Below are positions 54,259-63,106 of a stretch of 64,000 nt of DNA, piece after piece (position 1 is the first letter of the stretch; each line of letters begins with the position of its first letter). Location of the stretch: positions 2,418,001 through 2,482,000 of the forward strand of contig NC_007650.1 in assembly GCF_000012365.1 (NCBI RefSeq), given 5' to 3'. The position numbers and the translations under genes are program-made. Under the pieces are notes generated by a model that searched no databases, was not told the origin of the DNA, and saw nothing but the letters and a program-made list of their open reading frames with translations. The DNA comes from Burkholderia thailandensis E264 (GTDB taxonomy: Bacteria > Pseudomonadota > Gammaproteobacteria > Burkholderiales > Burkholderiaceae).

Positions 54259-54321
54259 ATGGAATTGCTGATCGGATTCGTGACTACCGTGTGCATCTCT
54301 TTGCTGATTTTCCGCAAGTGA
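54259..54321 (+). CDS. 20-residue putative membrane peptide
   Basis: ATG 54259 is preceded by GAAGGAG at a proper distance. The peptide M-E-L-L-I-G-F-V-T-T-V-C-I-S-L-L-I-F-R-K is almost entirely hydrophobic with a basic end, i.e. one membrane helix. It lies between bfd and tonB. No match is known to me; the ribosome site and composition are the only support. Confidence 0.45.
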   Translation: MELLIGFVTTVCISLLIFRK

Positions 54322-54372
54322 CGCAACACTTCGCGGCGCTCGTCACGCGCGCCGCCGCGCTACGAAGCTAAC

Positions 54373-55107
54373 ATGCAGGTTTCGAATTCCCTGCCGGCCG
54401 CATCCGCGCCGGCCTTCTCCCGTATGAATCCCCGCGTCGTCACCGCTGCCGTGGCGGTTCTCGCCGGACACGCGCTCCTGCTCGCCGGCGCGCTGCTGAT
54501 GCGCAACGACGTGCCACACCGTCCGCTCGAATCGAAGACGATCACCGCCCTGTTGCTGAGCGCGCCCGTCGCGCAGCCGGTCGGCATCCGGTCCGCGCCG
54601 GCTCCCACGCCGCCCAAACCCGTCCCGAAGGTCAAGCCGGCGCCCGCCCCCCGTCCCGTCGCGAAGCCGAGCCCGACGCCGCTGCCCGTCGTGCACGAGC
54701 CCGCGCCGAATGCGATCACTGCGCCGGAACCCGCGCCGCCCGCTCCAGCCGCGCCCGCCGAGACGAGCGTGAAGGCCGCGCCGCCCGCGGGCGCGCCGAC
54801 GAGCCGCCCGACGATGGAGATCGTCGCGCCGAAGGAAGGCGCACACCTGACCTGCCAGATCGCGCGGGCCGCCTATCCGTCGATGTCGAAGCGGCGCGGC
54901 GAGACGGGCGTCGTGAAGGTTCGCTTCGTCGTCGGCCTGACGGGCAAGATCGAAAGCGCGCAGGTCGTCCAGAGCAGCGGCTTTCCGCGCCTCGACGACG
55001 CGGCGCTCGACGCGATCCGCTCGTCGCCGTGCCAGCCGTATCTGCAAAACGGACAGCCGATGCGCGCCGCCTACACGCAGCCTTATGACTTCACTCTGAC
55101 CGACTAA
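54373..55107 (+). CDS. tonB: TonB energy transducer
   Basis: 244 residues; a start at M18 (M-N-P-R-V-V) is possible. An N-terminal membrane anchor (~22-43) is followed by a Pro/Lys-rich spacer (~70-130) and a C-terminal TonB domain (~155-244: Y-P-S-M-S-K-R-R-G-E-T-G-V-V-K-V-R-F, then S-S-G-F-P-R-L-D-D-A-A). With ExbB and ExbD it couples the proton-motive force to outer-membrane siderophore and haem receptors. It is the first of three genes with 36 and 13 base gaps. Confidence 0.93.
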   Translation: MQVSNSLPAASAPAFSRMNPRVVTAAVAVLAGHALLLAGALLMRNDVPHRPLESKTITALLLSAPVAQPVGIRSAPAPTPPKPVPKVKPAPAPRPVAKPSPTPLPVVHEPAPNAITAPEPAPPAPAAPAETSVKAAPPAGAPTSRPTMEIVAPKEGAHLTCQIARAAYPSMSKRRGETGVVKVRFVVGLTGKIESAQVVQSSGFPRLDDAALDAIRSSPCQPYLQNGQPMRAAYTQPYDFTLTD

Positions 55108-55143
55108 TCTCAGCAACACCGAAAGAAACAACAAGGAAAGGAA

Positions 55144-55869
55144 ATGCAAAGCTACGGAATCGCGCACGTGTGGGCGCAAGGTGACTTCGTTACACGCTCC
55201 ATCGCGATCGCGCTCCTCGTGATGTCGATCCTGTCGTGGATGGTGATCGTCATCAAGGGCTGGAACGTGATTCGCCTGAAGCGCCTGTCGAAAGACGCCG
55301 AACAATCGTTCTGGCATTCGGACGATTTCGACGAAGGCGTGAAGAAGCTCGGCCTCGCATCGTCGTCGCAAGACAATCCGTTCCTCGCGCTCGCGCTGTC
55401 CGGCAAGGAAGCCGCCGATCATCACCATCAGACGCAACCGCACCTGCATGACCGGATGGACGTGTCCGACTGGGTCACGCGCTGCCTGAAGGATACGATG
55501 GACGAAGGCATCGCGCGGATGCAGGGCGGTCTCGCGATCCTCGCGTCGATCGGCAGCACTGCGCCGTTCGTCGGTCTGTTCGGCACCGTGTGGGGCATCT
55601 ATCATGCGCTGCTCGTGATCGGCGCGACAGGCCAGACTTCGATCGATCAGGTCGCGGGCCCCGTCGGCGAATCGCTGATCATGACCGCGTTCGGCCTGTT
55701 CGTCGCGATTCCCGCAGTGCTCGGCTACAACGCGCTCACGCGCGCGAACAAGAGCGTCGTGAGCCGCCTGCGCCGCTTCGCGCACGGCCTGCACGCGTAC
55801 TTCGTGACGGGCACGCGTCTCGCGTCGTCCCAGCGAGACGGGCTGCGCCTCGCCGCGCGCGCGAACTGA
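55144..55869 (+). CDS. exbB: ExbB proton-channel subunit
   Basis: 241 residues, MotA/TolQ/ExbB family. TM1 lies at ~18-38 (A-L-L-V-M-S-I-L-S-W-M-V-I-V-I-K), TM2 at ~135-160 (G-L-A-I-L-A-S-I-G-S-T-A-P-F-V-G-L-F-G-T-V-W-G-I) and TM3 at ~175-200 (S-L-I-M-T-A-F-G-L-F-V-A-I-P-A). Preceded by AAGGAAAG. Forms the pentameric core around ExbD. Confidence 0.94.
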   Translation: MQSYGIAHVWAQGDFVTRSIAIALLVMSILSWMVIVIKGWNVIRLKRLSKDAEQSFWHSDDFDEGVKKLGLASSSQDNPFLALALSGKEAADHHHQTQPHLHDRMDVSDWVTRCLKDTMDEGIARMQGGLAILASIGSTAPFVGLFGTVWGIYHALLVIGATGQTSIDQVAGPVGESLIMTAFGLFVAIPAVLGYNALTRANKSVVSRLRRFAHGLHAYFVTGTRLASSQRDGLRLAARAN

Positions 55870-55882
55870 GCGGAGGTTCGCA

Positions 55883-56311
55883 ATGGCAATGAACACCAGC
55901 TTCGGCGATGACGACGACGACAGCTTGATGAACGAGATCAACATGACGCCGCTCGTCGACGTCATGCTCGTACTCCTGATCATTTTCCTCGTCACGATCC
56001 CGGCGATGCATCATGCGGTGAAGATCGATCTGCCGCGCGCGAGCAGCCAGCCGGTCGAGGTGAAGCCCAAGACGATCGACGTCGCCATCGAAAGCGACGG
56101 CACGGTGCTGTGGGACGATCATCCGGTGAACGCGGCCGATCTGCAGGCGCGCATCGCGCAGGCCGCGCAGACAAGCCCGCAGCCGGAGCTCCATCTGCGC
56201 GCGGACCGCAAGGTCGCCTATGAACGCGTCGCGGAAGTGATGTCCGCCGCGCAGGCAGGCGGCCTGACGAAGCTTGGCTTCGTGACCGAGCCGAAGTCGA
56301 ACGCGAAGTAG
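55883..56311 (+). CDS. exbD: ExbD subunit
   Basis: 142 residues. A single TM helix with the proton-carrying Asp in M-T-P-L-V-D-V-M-L-V-L-L-I-I-F follows an acidic cytosolic tail (D-D-D-D-D-S-L-M-N-E-I-N). The periplasmic domain ends with Y-E-R-V-A-E-V-M-S-A-A-Q-A-G-G-L. Starts 13 bases after exbB, with GGAGG upstream. Confidence 0.94.
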   Translation: MAMNTSFGDDDDDSLMNEINMTPLVDVMLVLLIIFLVTIPAMHHAVKIDLPRASSQPVEVKPKTIDVAIESDGTVLWDDHPVNAADLQARIAQAAQTSPQPELHLRADRKVAYERVAEVMSAAQAGGLTKLGFVTEPKSNAK

Positions 56312-56360
56312 GCATCGCGCCCTACGCCGCGCGCGACAAACGCACGCGGGCCATAAAGTA

Positions 56361-56393
56361 AAAGGCCTTCATCGCCAGATGAAGGCCTTTTTT
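56361..56393 (+). terminator. Terminator of tonB-exbB-exbD
   Basis: AAAGGCCTTCATC (56361-56373) and GATGAAGGCCTTT (56378-56390) form a 13-bp stem with a 4-base loop and T-run. The region from here to 56676 holds no supported gene. Confidence 0.9.
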
Positions 56394-56676
56394 CATGCGC
56401 ACACGGGCGCCTTCGGGCGGCGGACCCGACTGCCTGACTGCTGCATATCGAGCAACGCGATGCGACATGCCGTGGTCTGCACGGACTTGCGCGGTCTGCC
56501 CTATCTGGCTCGCAACATATGCGGCCACCTTGTTTCGCTTGGCACCTTCCCTCACGAAATGGGATTCCAATATATGCCTAGCCGTTCACGCATTCAAGCG
56601 GCCGACGATTGAAACTACCGATTGCATGACGCGCTTCAAATGACAAAACCGATGCGCACGCGATCTTCCGATTTCA

Positions 56677-57642
56677 TCAGATCGAAATCTTCGCGTCCTT
56701 CGCGCCGCGCTCCGGGCAACTCGACTCCTTGTAGTCCGCGCTGTCGAGCTTCTCGACGAGGTAATCGACGAACGCGCGCACGGCAGGCGGCATCCCCTGC
56801 CGCGACACGAACACCGCATAGAGCTGCGGCACGGGCAGCGTCCATCCCGGCATCACCGGCGACAATTGCCCCGCACGCAATGCGTTGCCGTACATCGATT
56901 CCGGCAGCGCGGCGATTCCGACCCCGTCGAGCACGGCTTCGCGAATCGTCATCAGATCGGCGGTCACGAGCCGCGGCTCGTGCTCGTGCGCATGGCGCGT
57001 GCCGTCGGGGGCGATCAGGTTGAATACGTGCCGCCCGTCGCCTGACGGCGTATCGAGCGTATCGAATCTCGACAGATCGTCGGGCACGAGAGGCGGCGCG
57101 TTCTGCTGCAGCAGGCTCGGCGCGCCAACGAGCATCTGCTCGGTACGCCACAGCGGCCGCACGACGATGTTCGCATTCTGCGGCGGCTCGGATCGCACGC
57201 GCAGCGCGACGTCGATCGAATCTTCAAACAGGTCGATCACGCGATTCGTCACGCGAATCTGCACGCGCACTTCCGGAAAGCGGCGCAGGAATTCCGGCAG
57301 CAGGCGCGACAGCATCGTCTGCGACAGCGTGACGGGCACGCTCACGCGCACCGTGCCGCGCGGCGCCGAGCGCAGTTGCTGCACCGCGTTCATCGCGGCC
57401 TGCGCCTCCGACAACATTGCTTGGCAATGCTGATAGAAAAGCTGGCCCGCCTCGGTCAACGCGAGCTTGCGGGTCGAGCGCTGCAACAGGCGCACACCGA
57501 GCGTCGCCTCGAGCTCGGTCAGCCGTCGCGACAGGCGCGACTTCGAGATGCCGAGCACGCGTTCCGCGGCCGAGAAGCCGCCATGCTCGACTACCTGAGA
57601 GAAGTACATCAAGTCGTTCAGGTTATGTGCATCGATAGTCAT
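56677..57642 (-). CDS. LysR-family transcription regulator
   Basis: 321 residues from M-T-I-D-A-H-N; seven earlier codons are open but unsupported. The winged HTH lies at ~8-65 (F-S-Q-V-V-E-H-G-G-F-S-A-A-E-R-V-L-G-I-S-K-S-R-L-S-R-R-L), followed by the periplasmic-binding-protein-like effector domain. S-R-L-S-R-R and the R-V-R-S-E-P core resemble the CrgA/DsdC-like group. It diverges from the pirin gene across 123 bases, the usual layout for a LysR regulator and its target. Confidence 0.9.
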   Translation of the reverse strand: MTIDAHNLNDLMYFSQVVEHGGFSAAERVLGISKSRLSRRLTELEATLGVRLLQRSTRKLALTEAGQLFYQHCQAMLSEAQAAMNAVQQLRSAPRGTVRVSVPVTLSQTMLSRLLPEFLRRFPEVRVQIRVTNRVIDLFEDSIDVALRVRSEPPQNANIVVRPLWRTEQMLVGAPSLLQQNAPPLVPDDLSRFDTLDTPSGDGRHVFNLIAPDGTRHAHEHEPRLVTADLMTIREAVLDGVGIAALPESMYGNALRAGQLSPVMPGWTLPVPQLYAVFVSRQGMPPAVRAFVDYLVEKLDSADYKESSCPERGAKDAKISI

Positions 57643-57765
57643 TTCATCGTTCCAATTCCACAACGATCCATTGCGAATCGAGCGGATTTAATCGGCAATT
57701 CGCTCAATATAATAGCCTTGCGTTGCAAGAATAACGTCATTTCCCGTCACTCCAAGAGCCCTCCC

Positions 57766-58638
57766 ATGACTATCGCCCGCTCGATCCAGCGTACCTACCC
57801 TGCGCTTCGCACGACGGAAGGCGGCGGCTTCGTGGTTCACCGCCCGTTTCCAACCCGCCTGCTGACAGATTTCGATCCGTTCCTGTTGCTCGACGAAATG
57901 GGGCCCGTCGATTACGCGCCGGGCGATGCGAAGGGTGCGCCCGATCATCCGCACCGCGGCTTCGAAACGGTTACATACGTGCTCGACGGCTGGTTTCGCC
58001 ATCGCGATTCGGCGGGACACGCGGGCGCGCTCGGCCCGGGCGACGTCCAGTGGATGACGGCGGGCTCGGGCGTCGTCCACAGCGAAATGCCGGACCCCGA
58101 ATTCGCGCGCCGGGGCGGCCGCGCACATGCGTTCCAGCTCTGGGTGAACCTGCCGCGCCGCGACAAGATGATCGCGCCGCGCTATCAGGACGTTCCGGCC
58201 GCGCGCATTCCGACCGCCCAATCGCCCGACGGTCGCGTGATAGCACGGGTGATCGCCGGCGAGGCGTTCGGCGCACGCGCGGCTATCGAGACGCGCACTC
58301 CGATGCTCTACCAGCACTTCACGCTGTCGCCCGGCGCGATCGTCGAGCAGCCGGTGCCGGCCGGCTTTCGCGTATTCGCCTATCCGATCGACGGCAGCGG
58401 GTTCTACGGCGCTAACAGGACTGCGGTCGACGCGCGCCATGTTGTCGTGTACGCGGAAGACGGCGACACCGCCGTATTCGCTGCGGGCGACACGCCGCTC
58501 GACTTGCTGCTGATCGGCGGCGCACCGCTCAACGAGCCGATCGTGCGCTACGGCCCCTTCGTGATGAACACCGAGGACGAGATCCGCGACGCGGTGGCCG
58601 ATTATCAGACGGGCCGGATGGGCCGCATTTCCGCGTAG
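57766..58638 (+). CDS. Pirin-family bicupin
   Basis: 290 residues from ATG 57766. The N-terminal cupin has H-P-H-R-G-F-E-T-V-T-Y-V-L-D-G and H-S-E-M-P, providing the His/His/His/Glu metal site. The C-terminal cupin reads G-F-R-V-F-A-Y-P-I-D-G-S-G. Pirins bind iron; some oxidise quercetin, others act as redox-sensing co-regulators. The neighbouring LysR gene is its probable regulator. Cytosolic. Confidence 0.9.
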   Translation: MTIARSIQRTYPALRTTEGGGFVVHRPFPTRLLTDFDPFLLLDEMGPVDYAPGDAKGAPDHPHRGFETVTYVLDGWFRHRDSAGHAGALGPGDVQWMTAGSGVVHSEMPDPEFARRGGRAHAFQLWVNLPRRDKMIAPRYQDVPAARIPTAQSPDGRVIARVIAGEAFGARAAIETRTPMLYQHFTLSPGAIVEQPVPAGFRVFAYPIDGSGFYGANRTAVDARHVVVYAEDGDTAVFAAGDTPLDLLLIGGAPLNEPIVRYGPFVMNTEDEIRDAVADYQTGRMGRISA

Positions 58639-58756
58639 GCGCCGCCCCGTCATTGGCCGAACGGCGGAGGGCGGAAGCCCCGCCGCCGCCGCGGATTTGC
58701 GTCACAATATCTTCTCGTGCCCGGCACGGGCCGCACTACAGAAGGAATCCGCCGCT

Positions 58757-59242
58757 TTGAACTTCGAACATCTGATCCAGATTAACGCCGTCGACAACCC
58801 CGCCCTGCCGATGCTGACTCGCGCGCAGCTGTGGGAAGGTCTTGTGCTGCGCGCCGAGCAGCCGCAATTGTTCGTGATCGGCCTCGACAGTTGCATCGTC
58901 CACGAGCGCACGGAAACGACGCTCGAGCGCGAGCTGCACTATGGCAACGCGACGGTACGCGATCGCGTGACGTTCATCCCGAACGATCAGGTCCGCTACG
59001 ACATCCATGCTGCCGACGGCGAGATCGGCGGGTCGCTGACGATGACGATCGAAGAACATGACGGTCAGCAATTGTTCCTGCGCTTCGAGTATCGGACGAC
59101 GCTGCCCGTCGGCAACGACAGCGCGGACGCGCGCCAGACGCAGGAGATCGTGAAGGAAGCCTATCGCACGTCCGACATCGACACCGTTCGCCTGATTCGC
59201 GAATACGCGCAAGGCCGCAAGGACCCGGACCCGCTGCACTGA
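58757..59242 (+). CDS. SRPBCC (AtaL-like/DUF1857) protein
   Basis: 161 residues from TTG 58757, where GAAGGAA lies upstream and homology begins (N-F-E-H-L-I-Q-I-N). The longer open frame adds 20 residues without a site. Features: L-T-R-A-Q-L-W-E-G-L-V-L-R-A near 19, and the Bet v1-like strand order ending R-L-I-R-E-Y-A-Q-G. A lipid or hydrophobic ligand cavity is expected for the fold; no function is established. Confidence 0.75.
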   Translation: MNFEHLIQINAVDNPALPMLTRAQLWEGLVLRAEQPQLFVIGLDSCIVHERTETTLERELHYGNATVRDRVTFIPNDQVRYDIHAADGEIGGSLTMTIEEHDGQQLFLRFEYRTTLPVGNDSADARQTQEIVKEAYRTSDIDTVRLIREYAQGRKDPDPLH

Positions 59243-59328
59243 CAACCGCTGGCGGCGGTGCATCCGTCGCCCTCTTCGCTTCTTCCTATCGGCATTCGGT
59301 TTTCGATCGATAAAGATACGTTGTAAAT

Positions 59329-59347
59329 GGGAATGGTTATCATTTAG
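59329..59347. promoter_or_regulatory. Fur box before hemP
   Basis: GGGAATGGTTATCATTTAG fits the Fur consensus at 12 of 19 positions, with the AATGNTTATCATT core intact, 38 bases before hemP. Confidence 0.65.
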
Positions 59348-59385
59348 TATTCATTCCATCGAATCGCAACTCACCGATCGCCCGA

Positions 59386-59652
59386 ATGACCGAACCTATG
59401 CGCTCTACTACGCTCACGTTGCGCCGCACCGGCGGTGCCGCACCCGGCAGCCGTTCCAAAGCAGCAGCGGTGACGACGCCGGCCGAATCGGCAAAGACCA
59501 TCGCGAAACCTGCCGCCGCCGCAAGCGCCGGGCAGCGCGTGGTGAGCAGCGACGCATTGCTGCAAGGCCAGAGCCACGTGAGCATCGCGCATAACGGCGA
59601 AACCTATCAGCTGCGGGCCACGCGCCTTGGCAAGCTGATCCTGACGAAGTAA
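59386..59652 (+). CDS. hemP: Hemin uptake protein HemP
   Basis: 88 residues. The conserved ~40-residue C-terminus reads S-S-D-A-L-L-Q-G-Q-S-H-V-S-I-A-H-N-G-E-T-Y-Q-L-R, ending L-G-K-L-I-L-T-K, the HemP signature. The Ala/Thr-rich N-terminal half is longer than in enterobacteria. HemP is needed for haem-uptake gene expression in beta-proteobacteria. The Fur box upstream implies iron repression. The second Met (59398) is an alternative start. No haem receptor is adjacent. Confidence 0.92.
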   Translation: MTEPMRSTTLTLRRTGGAAPGSRSKAAAVTTPAESAKTIAKPAAAASAGQRVVSSDALLQGQSHVSIAHNGETYQLRATRLGKLILTK

Positions 59653-59659
59653 CGAACCG

Positions 59660-59790
59660 AGTATTGTGGGGACCACCTCTACGAGAGGTGTTAGGCATTA
59701 GCCAGCCACAACGGCTTGCACGCGAGTCTAGACCCCTTCGTGCAAACATATTCAAGCAGCCGTTGCAGCAAGCCAAGCCGCTTTTTTTGG
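59660..59790 (+). ncRNA. Possible Fur-regulated small RNA from the hemP 3' region
   Basis: The 155 bases after hemP hold no gene but are structured: CACCTCT-ACG-AGAGGTG is a 7-bp hairpin near 59672-59688, and complementary GGCTTGC and GCAAGCC segments precede a CGCTTTTTTT tract near 59779-59788 that looks like an intrinsic terminator. From memory, B. cenocepacia has a low-iron sRNA (BrrF) near hemP. Equivalence is inferred from position only. Confidence 0.4.
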
Positions 59791-59807
59791 TTCTCACTGC
59801 GTAAAAC

Positions 59808-59843
59808 ACAAAAGCGACGCGTCACCGGACGCGTCGCTTTTGT
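59808..59843. terminator. Bidirectional terminator between hemP and the glcG-like gene
   Basis: Perfect 16-bp stem ACAAAAGCGACGCGTC (59808-59823) / GACGCGTCGCTTTTGT with an ACCG loop; A- and T-runs on the two sides serve both strands. Confidence 0.9.
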
Positions 59844-59948
59844 TTGTGTGAATGTTCGGGCACGGTCAATCGCGAAACACGCGAACCGCGGCTCGCGGAT
59901 CAGCTCGACGCCGAGACGGGCGAGCGACGCAATGCCGCGCCGGACGGA

Positions 59949-60359
59949 TCAACCGGCGTCGGTCAACGCGGCGATCCCCGCGCGGGCGACGGCCGCATCC
60001 TGCTCGGACTTCACGCCCGACACGCCGATCGAACCGATCGTCTCGCCCTCGACGACGATCGGCACGCCGCCCTCGACGAGGCCGACAAGCGGCACGCTCA
60101 GAAACGACAGGCGTCCCTGCAGCACGATGTCTTCGTAGACCTTGCTTTCGCGGCGGCCAAGCGCGGCCGTACGGCCCTTGCCGATCGCCATCTCGACCGT
60201 GCTCGGCGCGGCGCCGTCCATGCGGTGCAGATGCAGCAGATGCGCGCCGTCGTCGAAAATCGCGACCGTCACGGCCCACTGGTTTGCGGCCGCGAACGAC
60301 TCGGCGGCGGCCGCCATTTTCTTCACGTCGTCGCTCGTCAAAGCGGGTTTGGTTCTCAT
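59949..60359 (-). CDS. GlcG/HbpS-like haem-binding domain protein
   Basis: 136 residues from M-R-T-K-P-A-L (AAGGAG upstream); the longer frame is unsupported. DUF336/HbpS fold: V-T-V-A-I-F-D-D-G-A-H-L-L-H-L-H-R-M-D-G-A near 34-54, K-G-R-T-A-A-L-G-R-R-E-S, and P-I-V-V-E-G-E-T-I-G-S-I-G-V-S-G. No signal peptide. Family members bind haem or cobalamin or have unknown roles. It ends the leftward ftr run, 59 bases downstream of ftrD. Confidence 0.82.
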   Translation of the reverse strand: MRTKPALTSDDVKKMAAAAESFAAANQWAVTVAIFDDGAHLLHLHRMDGAAPSTVEMAIGKGRTAALGRRESKVYEDIVLQGRLSFLSVPLVGLVEGGVPIVVEGETIGSIGVSGVKSEQDAAVARAGIAALTDAG

Positions 60360-60418
60360 CTCGACACTCCTTCGCGATGCACGCCTATCGACGGCTGCAT
60401 CATACCGCTCGAAGCGCG

Positions 60419-61819
60419 TCAGAATCCCCAGAACATCAGCCACCATGCGCTATCGACCACCGCGAGCGCGGTGCCGAACCAGAACATCGCGAACAACCGC
60501 CGCGGCAAGCCGGCATAGCGACCGGTGACCTGCCAGGCGAGCCACGCGCTCCATAGATTCGCGCCGACGAGAATCGCGATGCGAACGTCCGACGCCCAGC
60601 CGAGCGGCACGTGCTCGGCGCGCAACAGCGAAAGCGTCGTCGCCGACAAGCCGAGGAACACGCCCGCACCGGCGAGCGGAATCAGCGCTTGCGCGAGATG
60701 ATGGAGCCGCACGCGCTCGAAACGGCCGAGCATCGCTACGGCACCGGCGAGCAGCACGGCGAGCGCCGTGCCGTACACGATGCCCGTGCCGGTGATGTAT
60801 GCGATGACGAGCGAGCCATCGAGCCACGAGAACACGTCGTTGTGCTCGGGATAGTGCGTGAAGATGAACCAGGGCGCATTCGTATCGAGCGGCCACATGA
60901 TGTCGTGATCGATCAGCCAGCCCGCGAGCGCCTGCTTGATCCGCACGAACCACGGACTCACCGTCCAGTGGAACGCGCCAATCGCCACGCCGAGCAGACC
61001 ATAGAGGATGAGCGCGGTGTCCCAGCCGCTCGCCTGCTTGTCGCCGAGCGCGACCACCTCCTCGGACGGCGAGCGCGTCGTCAGTTCGATCGCACCGCGG
61101 TGACCGCTGCATCGGCCGCACATGTGACACGCCGCCGCGCCCTTCATGTTGCGAAGCGGCACGAGCGGCGCGCAGTTGATCGGAATCACGCGATGACCGT
61201 GCTCGCCCTTCTTGTACGAACGGCGCCACGCATCCTCGTCGACCTTGTAGCGCAGCGGCGAAAGGCGCGCGAGCAGCGAGAAGACGCCGTTCACCGGGCA
61301 CAGATAGCGGCACCATACGCGTTTCTCTCGTCCGTACAGAAAGCCGATCACGATCGCGGCGAGCGTCGAGCCGCCAAGCACGAGCAACACGGCGCGCGGA
61401 TACTGATAGACGCTGACCATCTGCCCGTAGATCGTCGTGAGGCCGAACGCGACGAACGGCCAGCCGCCCCAGCGCATCCAGCGCGGAATCGCGCGGCCGC
61501 GGCCGAACTTGCTCGCGAATTCGCTCAACGCGCCCTCGGGACAAAGCACGCCGCACCAGACTCGGCCGAGCATCACCATCGACAGCAGCACGAACGGCCA
61601 CCATATGCCCCAGAACACGAACTGCGCGGCGAGCGTCAGATTGGTCCACAGATGCGCGGTGTCGTCGGGCAGCGGCGTGAACGCCGGCACGAGAATCAAG
61701 AACGCGTAGACGAGCACCACGCCCCACTGAATACCGCGAATCAGCGCGCCGTGACGCTGCATCCAGTGCCCGGCCTGCGCGACGAGGCTCGTGAGTCGTC
61801 GGCCGACGACGGCGCTCAT
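60419..61819 (-). CDS. ftrD: FtrD: membrane polyferredoxin of ferrous-iron transport
   Basis: 466 residues from ATG 61819, which overlaps the ftrC stop by 4 bases; the long upstream frame is a shadow. NapH-like: several TM helices with C-G-V-L-C-P-E-G, C-R-Y-L-C-P-V-N-G and C-H-M-C-G-R-C-S-G-H-R-G-A-I-E-L Fe-S motifs. In Bordetella and Burkholderia FtrABCD it is thought to take electrons from the oxidised iron step at the inner membrane. Confidence 0.9.
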   Translation of the reverse strand: MSAVVGRRLTSLVAQAGHWMQRHGALIRGIQWGVVLVYAFLILVPAFTPLPDDTAHLWTNLTLAAQFVFWGIWWPFVLLSMVMLGRVWCGVLCPEGALSEFASKFGRGRAIPRWMRWGGWPFVAFGLTTIYGQMVSVYQYPRAVLLVLGGSTLAAIVIGFLYGREKRVWCRYLCPVNGVFSLLARLSPLRYKVDEDAWRRSYKKGEHGHRVIPINCAPLVPLRNMKGAAACHMCGRCSGHRGAIELTTRSPSEEVVALGDKQASGWDTALILYGLLGVAIGAFHWTVSPWFVRIKQALAGWLIDHDIMWPLDTNAPWFIFTHYPEHNDVFSWLDGSLVIAYITGTGIVYGTALAVLLAGAVAMLGRFERVRLHHLAQALIPLAGAGVFLGLSATTLSLLRAEHVPLGWASDVRIAILVGANLWSAWLAWQVTGRYAGLPRRLFAMFWFGTALAVVDSAWWLMFWGF

Positions 61820-62658
61820 GCCGGCCGCCCCGCAGTCGCCGCCGGGCGGCGCGCGGCGCGCTTGATCAGCAGGTAGACGAACGCCCAGTAGGCCGCGTAC
61901 GCGACGAGATTCGTCAGCGACGGATGCGCGCGATAACCCGTCAGCGTCGACACGAGCGAGCCGAACGTGCTCGAATCGTCGAGGATCGCCGACGTATCCC
62001 ACAATTGCGCGATGCCGAGCGGCAGGATTTCCTTGTCGATCAGCTTGTCGACGCCTGTCTGGAACAGGCCCGCGCCGAGGAACAGCAGCATGATCTCGGT
62101 CACGCGAAAGAAGTGCCGCCACGAGAAGTACTTGCCGCCGAGCTGCAGCACATAGAACGTCAGGAACGCAAGCCCGAGGCCGATCAGCACGGCGAGCATC
62201 TGGCTGCCGTCGACATGCCCCGACTGGCCGAAGCCGAGCCCGTAGAGAAAGATCACCGTCTCGCTGCCCTCGCGCGCGATCGCGAGCGCGACGAGCACCG
62301 CGACGCCCCACCAGTTCGCGTCCTGCGTGCTCTTCTGCAGCGAGCGCTCCATGTCGCGCTTGAGCGTGCGCCCGTGCTGCTTCATCCACAGCACCATCTG
62401 CACGATCAGCACGCACGCGATCAGCACCATCGCGGTCTGAAAGTAGTCCTGCGCGTCGCCCGACAGCACCTCGGTGAAGCCGACGAGCGCGGCGCCAAGG
62501 CCCACCGCCATCAACAGGCCGACGCCGACGCCGGCCCACAGGTACGGCAAGCCGCGGCGCGCATCATCGTCGCCGTTCTTCAGCCATGCGTAGAGGATGC
62601 CGACGACGAGCAACGCCTCGACGCTCTCCCGCCAGACGATGAACAAGATCTGACCCAT
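61816..62658 (-). CDS. ftrC: FtrC: FTR1-family iron permease
   Basis: 280 residues from M-G-Q-I-L-F-I-V-W (GGAGG upstream); the open frame to 63201 is not real. Two iron-binding R-E-x-x-E motifs are seen: R-E-S-V-E near residue 10 and R-E-G-S-E near 131, each in a hydrophobic helix. Seven TM helices. It moves iron, oxidised by FtrAB, across the inner membrane. Confidence 0.92.
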   Translation of the reverse strand: MGQILFIVWRESVEALLVVGILYAWLKNGDDDARRGLPYLWAGVGVGLLMAVGLGAALVGFTEVLSGDAQDYFQTAMVLIACVLIVQMVLWMKQHGRTLKRDMERSLQKSTQDANWWGVAVLVALAIAREGSETVIFLYGLGFGQSGHVDGSQMLAVLIGLGLAFLTFYVLQLGGKYFSWRHFFRVTEIMLLFLGAGLFQTGVDKLIDKEILPLGIAQLWDTSAILDDSSTFGSLVSTLTGYRAHPSLTNLVAYAAYWAFVYLLIKRAARRPAATAGRPA

Positions 62659-62717
62659 TTGTTTTACCTCCCGGCGTCCGCCGCGCGGCACGTGCCGCGC
62701 GTCAAACGCGAAAACCG

Positions 62718-63047
62718 TTACTTCGCGACGATGACGCCTTGCGCCTGCTGGTGAAAATCGTCGAAGAACTTGTACTCGCCCGGCGACAGCGGCGCGATCA
62801 CGACGAACGATTCGCCGCCCGGCGCAAGCACCTTCTCCTTGCGAAGCTGCACGCTCTCGAACTCGACGGCGCCCTTGCCCGTATTGCGGATCTGAATCTT
62901 GATGCGCTGGCCGGCCGGCACTTCGATGCGCGCCGGATTGAGCTTGCCGTCGGCCATCTCGAGCTTGAAGGTCGGCAGATCGGCCGCGTGAGCGGCGCCC
63001 GCAATGAAGATCGCGGCGGCAAATGCGAATGCTCTGGGGAATGTCAT
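62718..63047 (-). CDS. ftrB: FtrB: periplasmic cupredoxin-like protein
   Basis: 109 residues with a signal peptide (A-F-A-F-A-A-A-I-F-I-A-G-A-A-H-A-A, cleavage ~22). Cupredoxin_1 fold: N-P-A-R-I-E-V-P-A-G-Q-R-I-K-I-Q-I-R-N, then P-G-E-Y-K-F-F-D-D-F-H-Q. The usual Cys ligand is absent, as in FtrB/EfeO-type domains. Proposed to oxidise ferrous iron with FtrA. Confidence 0.88.
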   Translation of the reverse strand: MTFPRAFAFAAAIFIAGAAHAADLPTFKLEMADGKLNPARIEVPAGQRIKIQIRNTGKGAVEFESVQLRKEKVLAPGGESFVVIAPLSPGEYKFFDDFHQQAQGVIVAK

Positions 63048-63106
63048 CGTATTTCTCTAAAGAGACGGCGCGCTCGTCGCGCGCCGTCCGTTTGCTGCCC
63101 GTGCGA

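Noticed and set aside
60419..62539. Extended FtrD frame starting inside ftrC
   Set aside because: The first ~240 codons are an out-of-frame read of ftrC; ATG 61819 overlapping the ftrC stop is the natural start.
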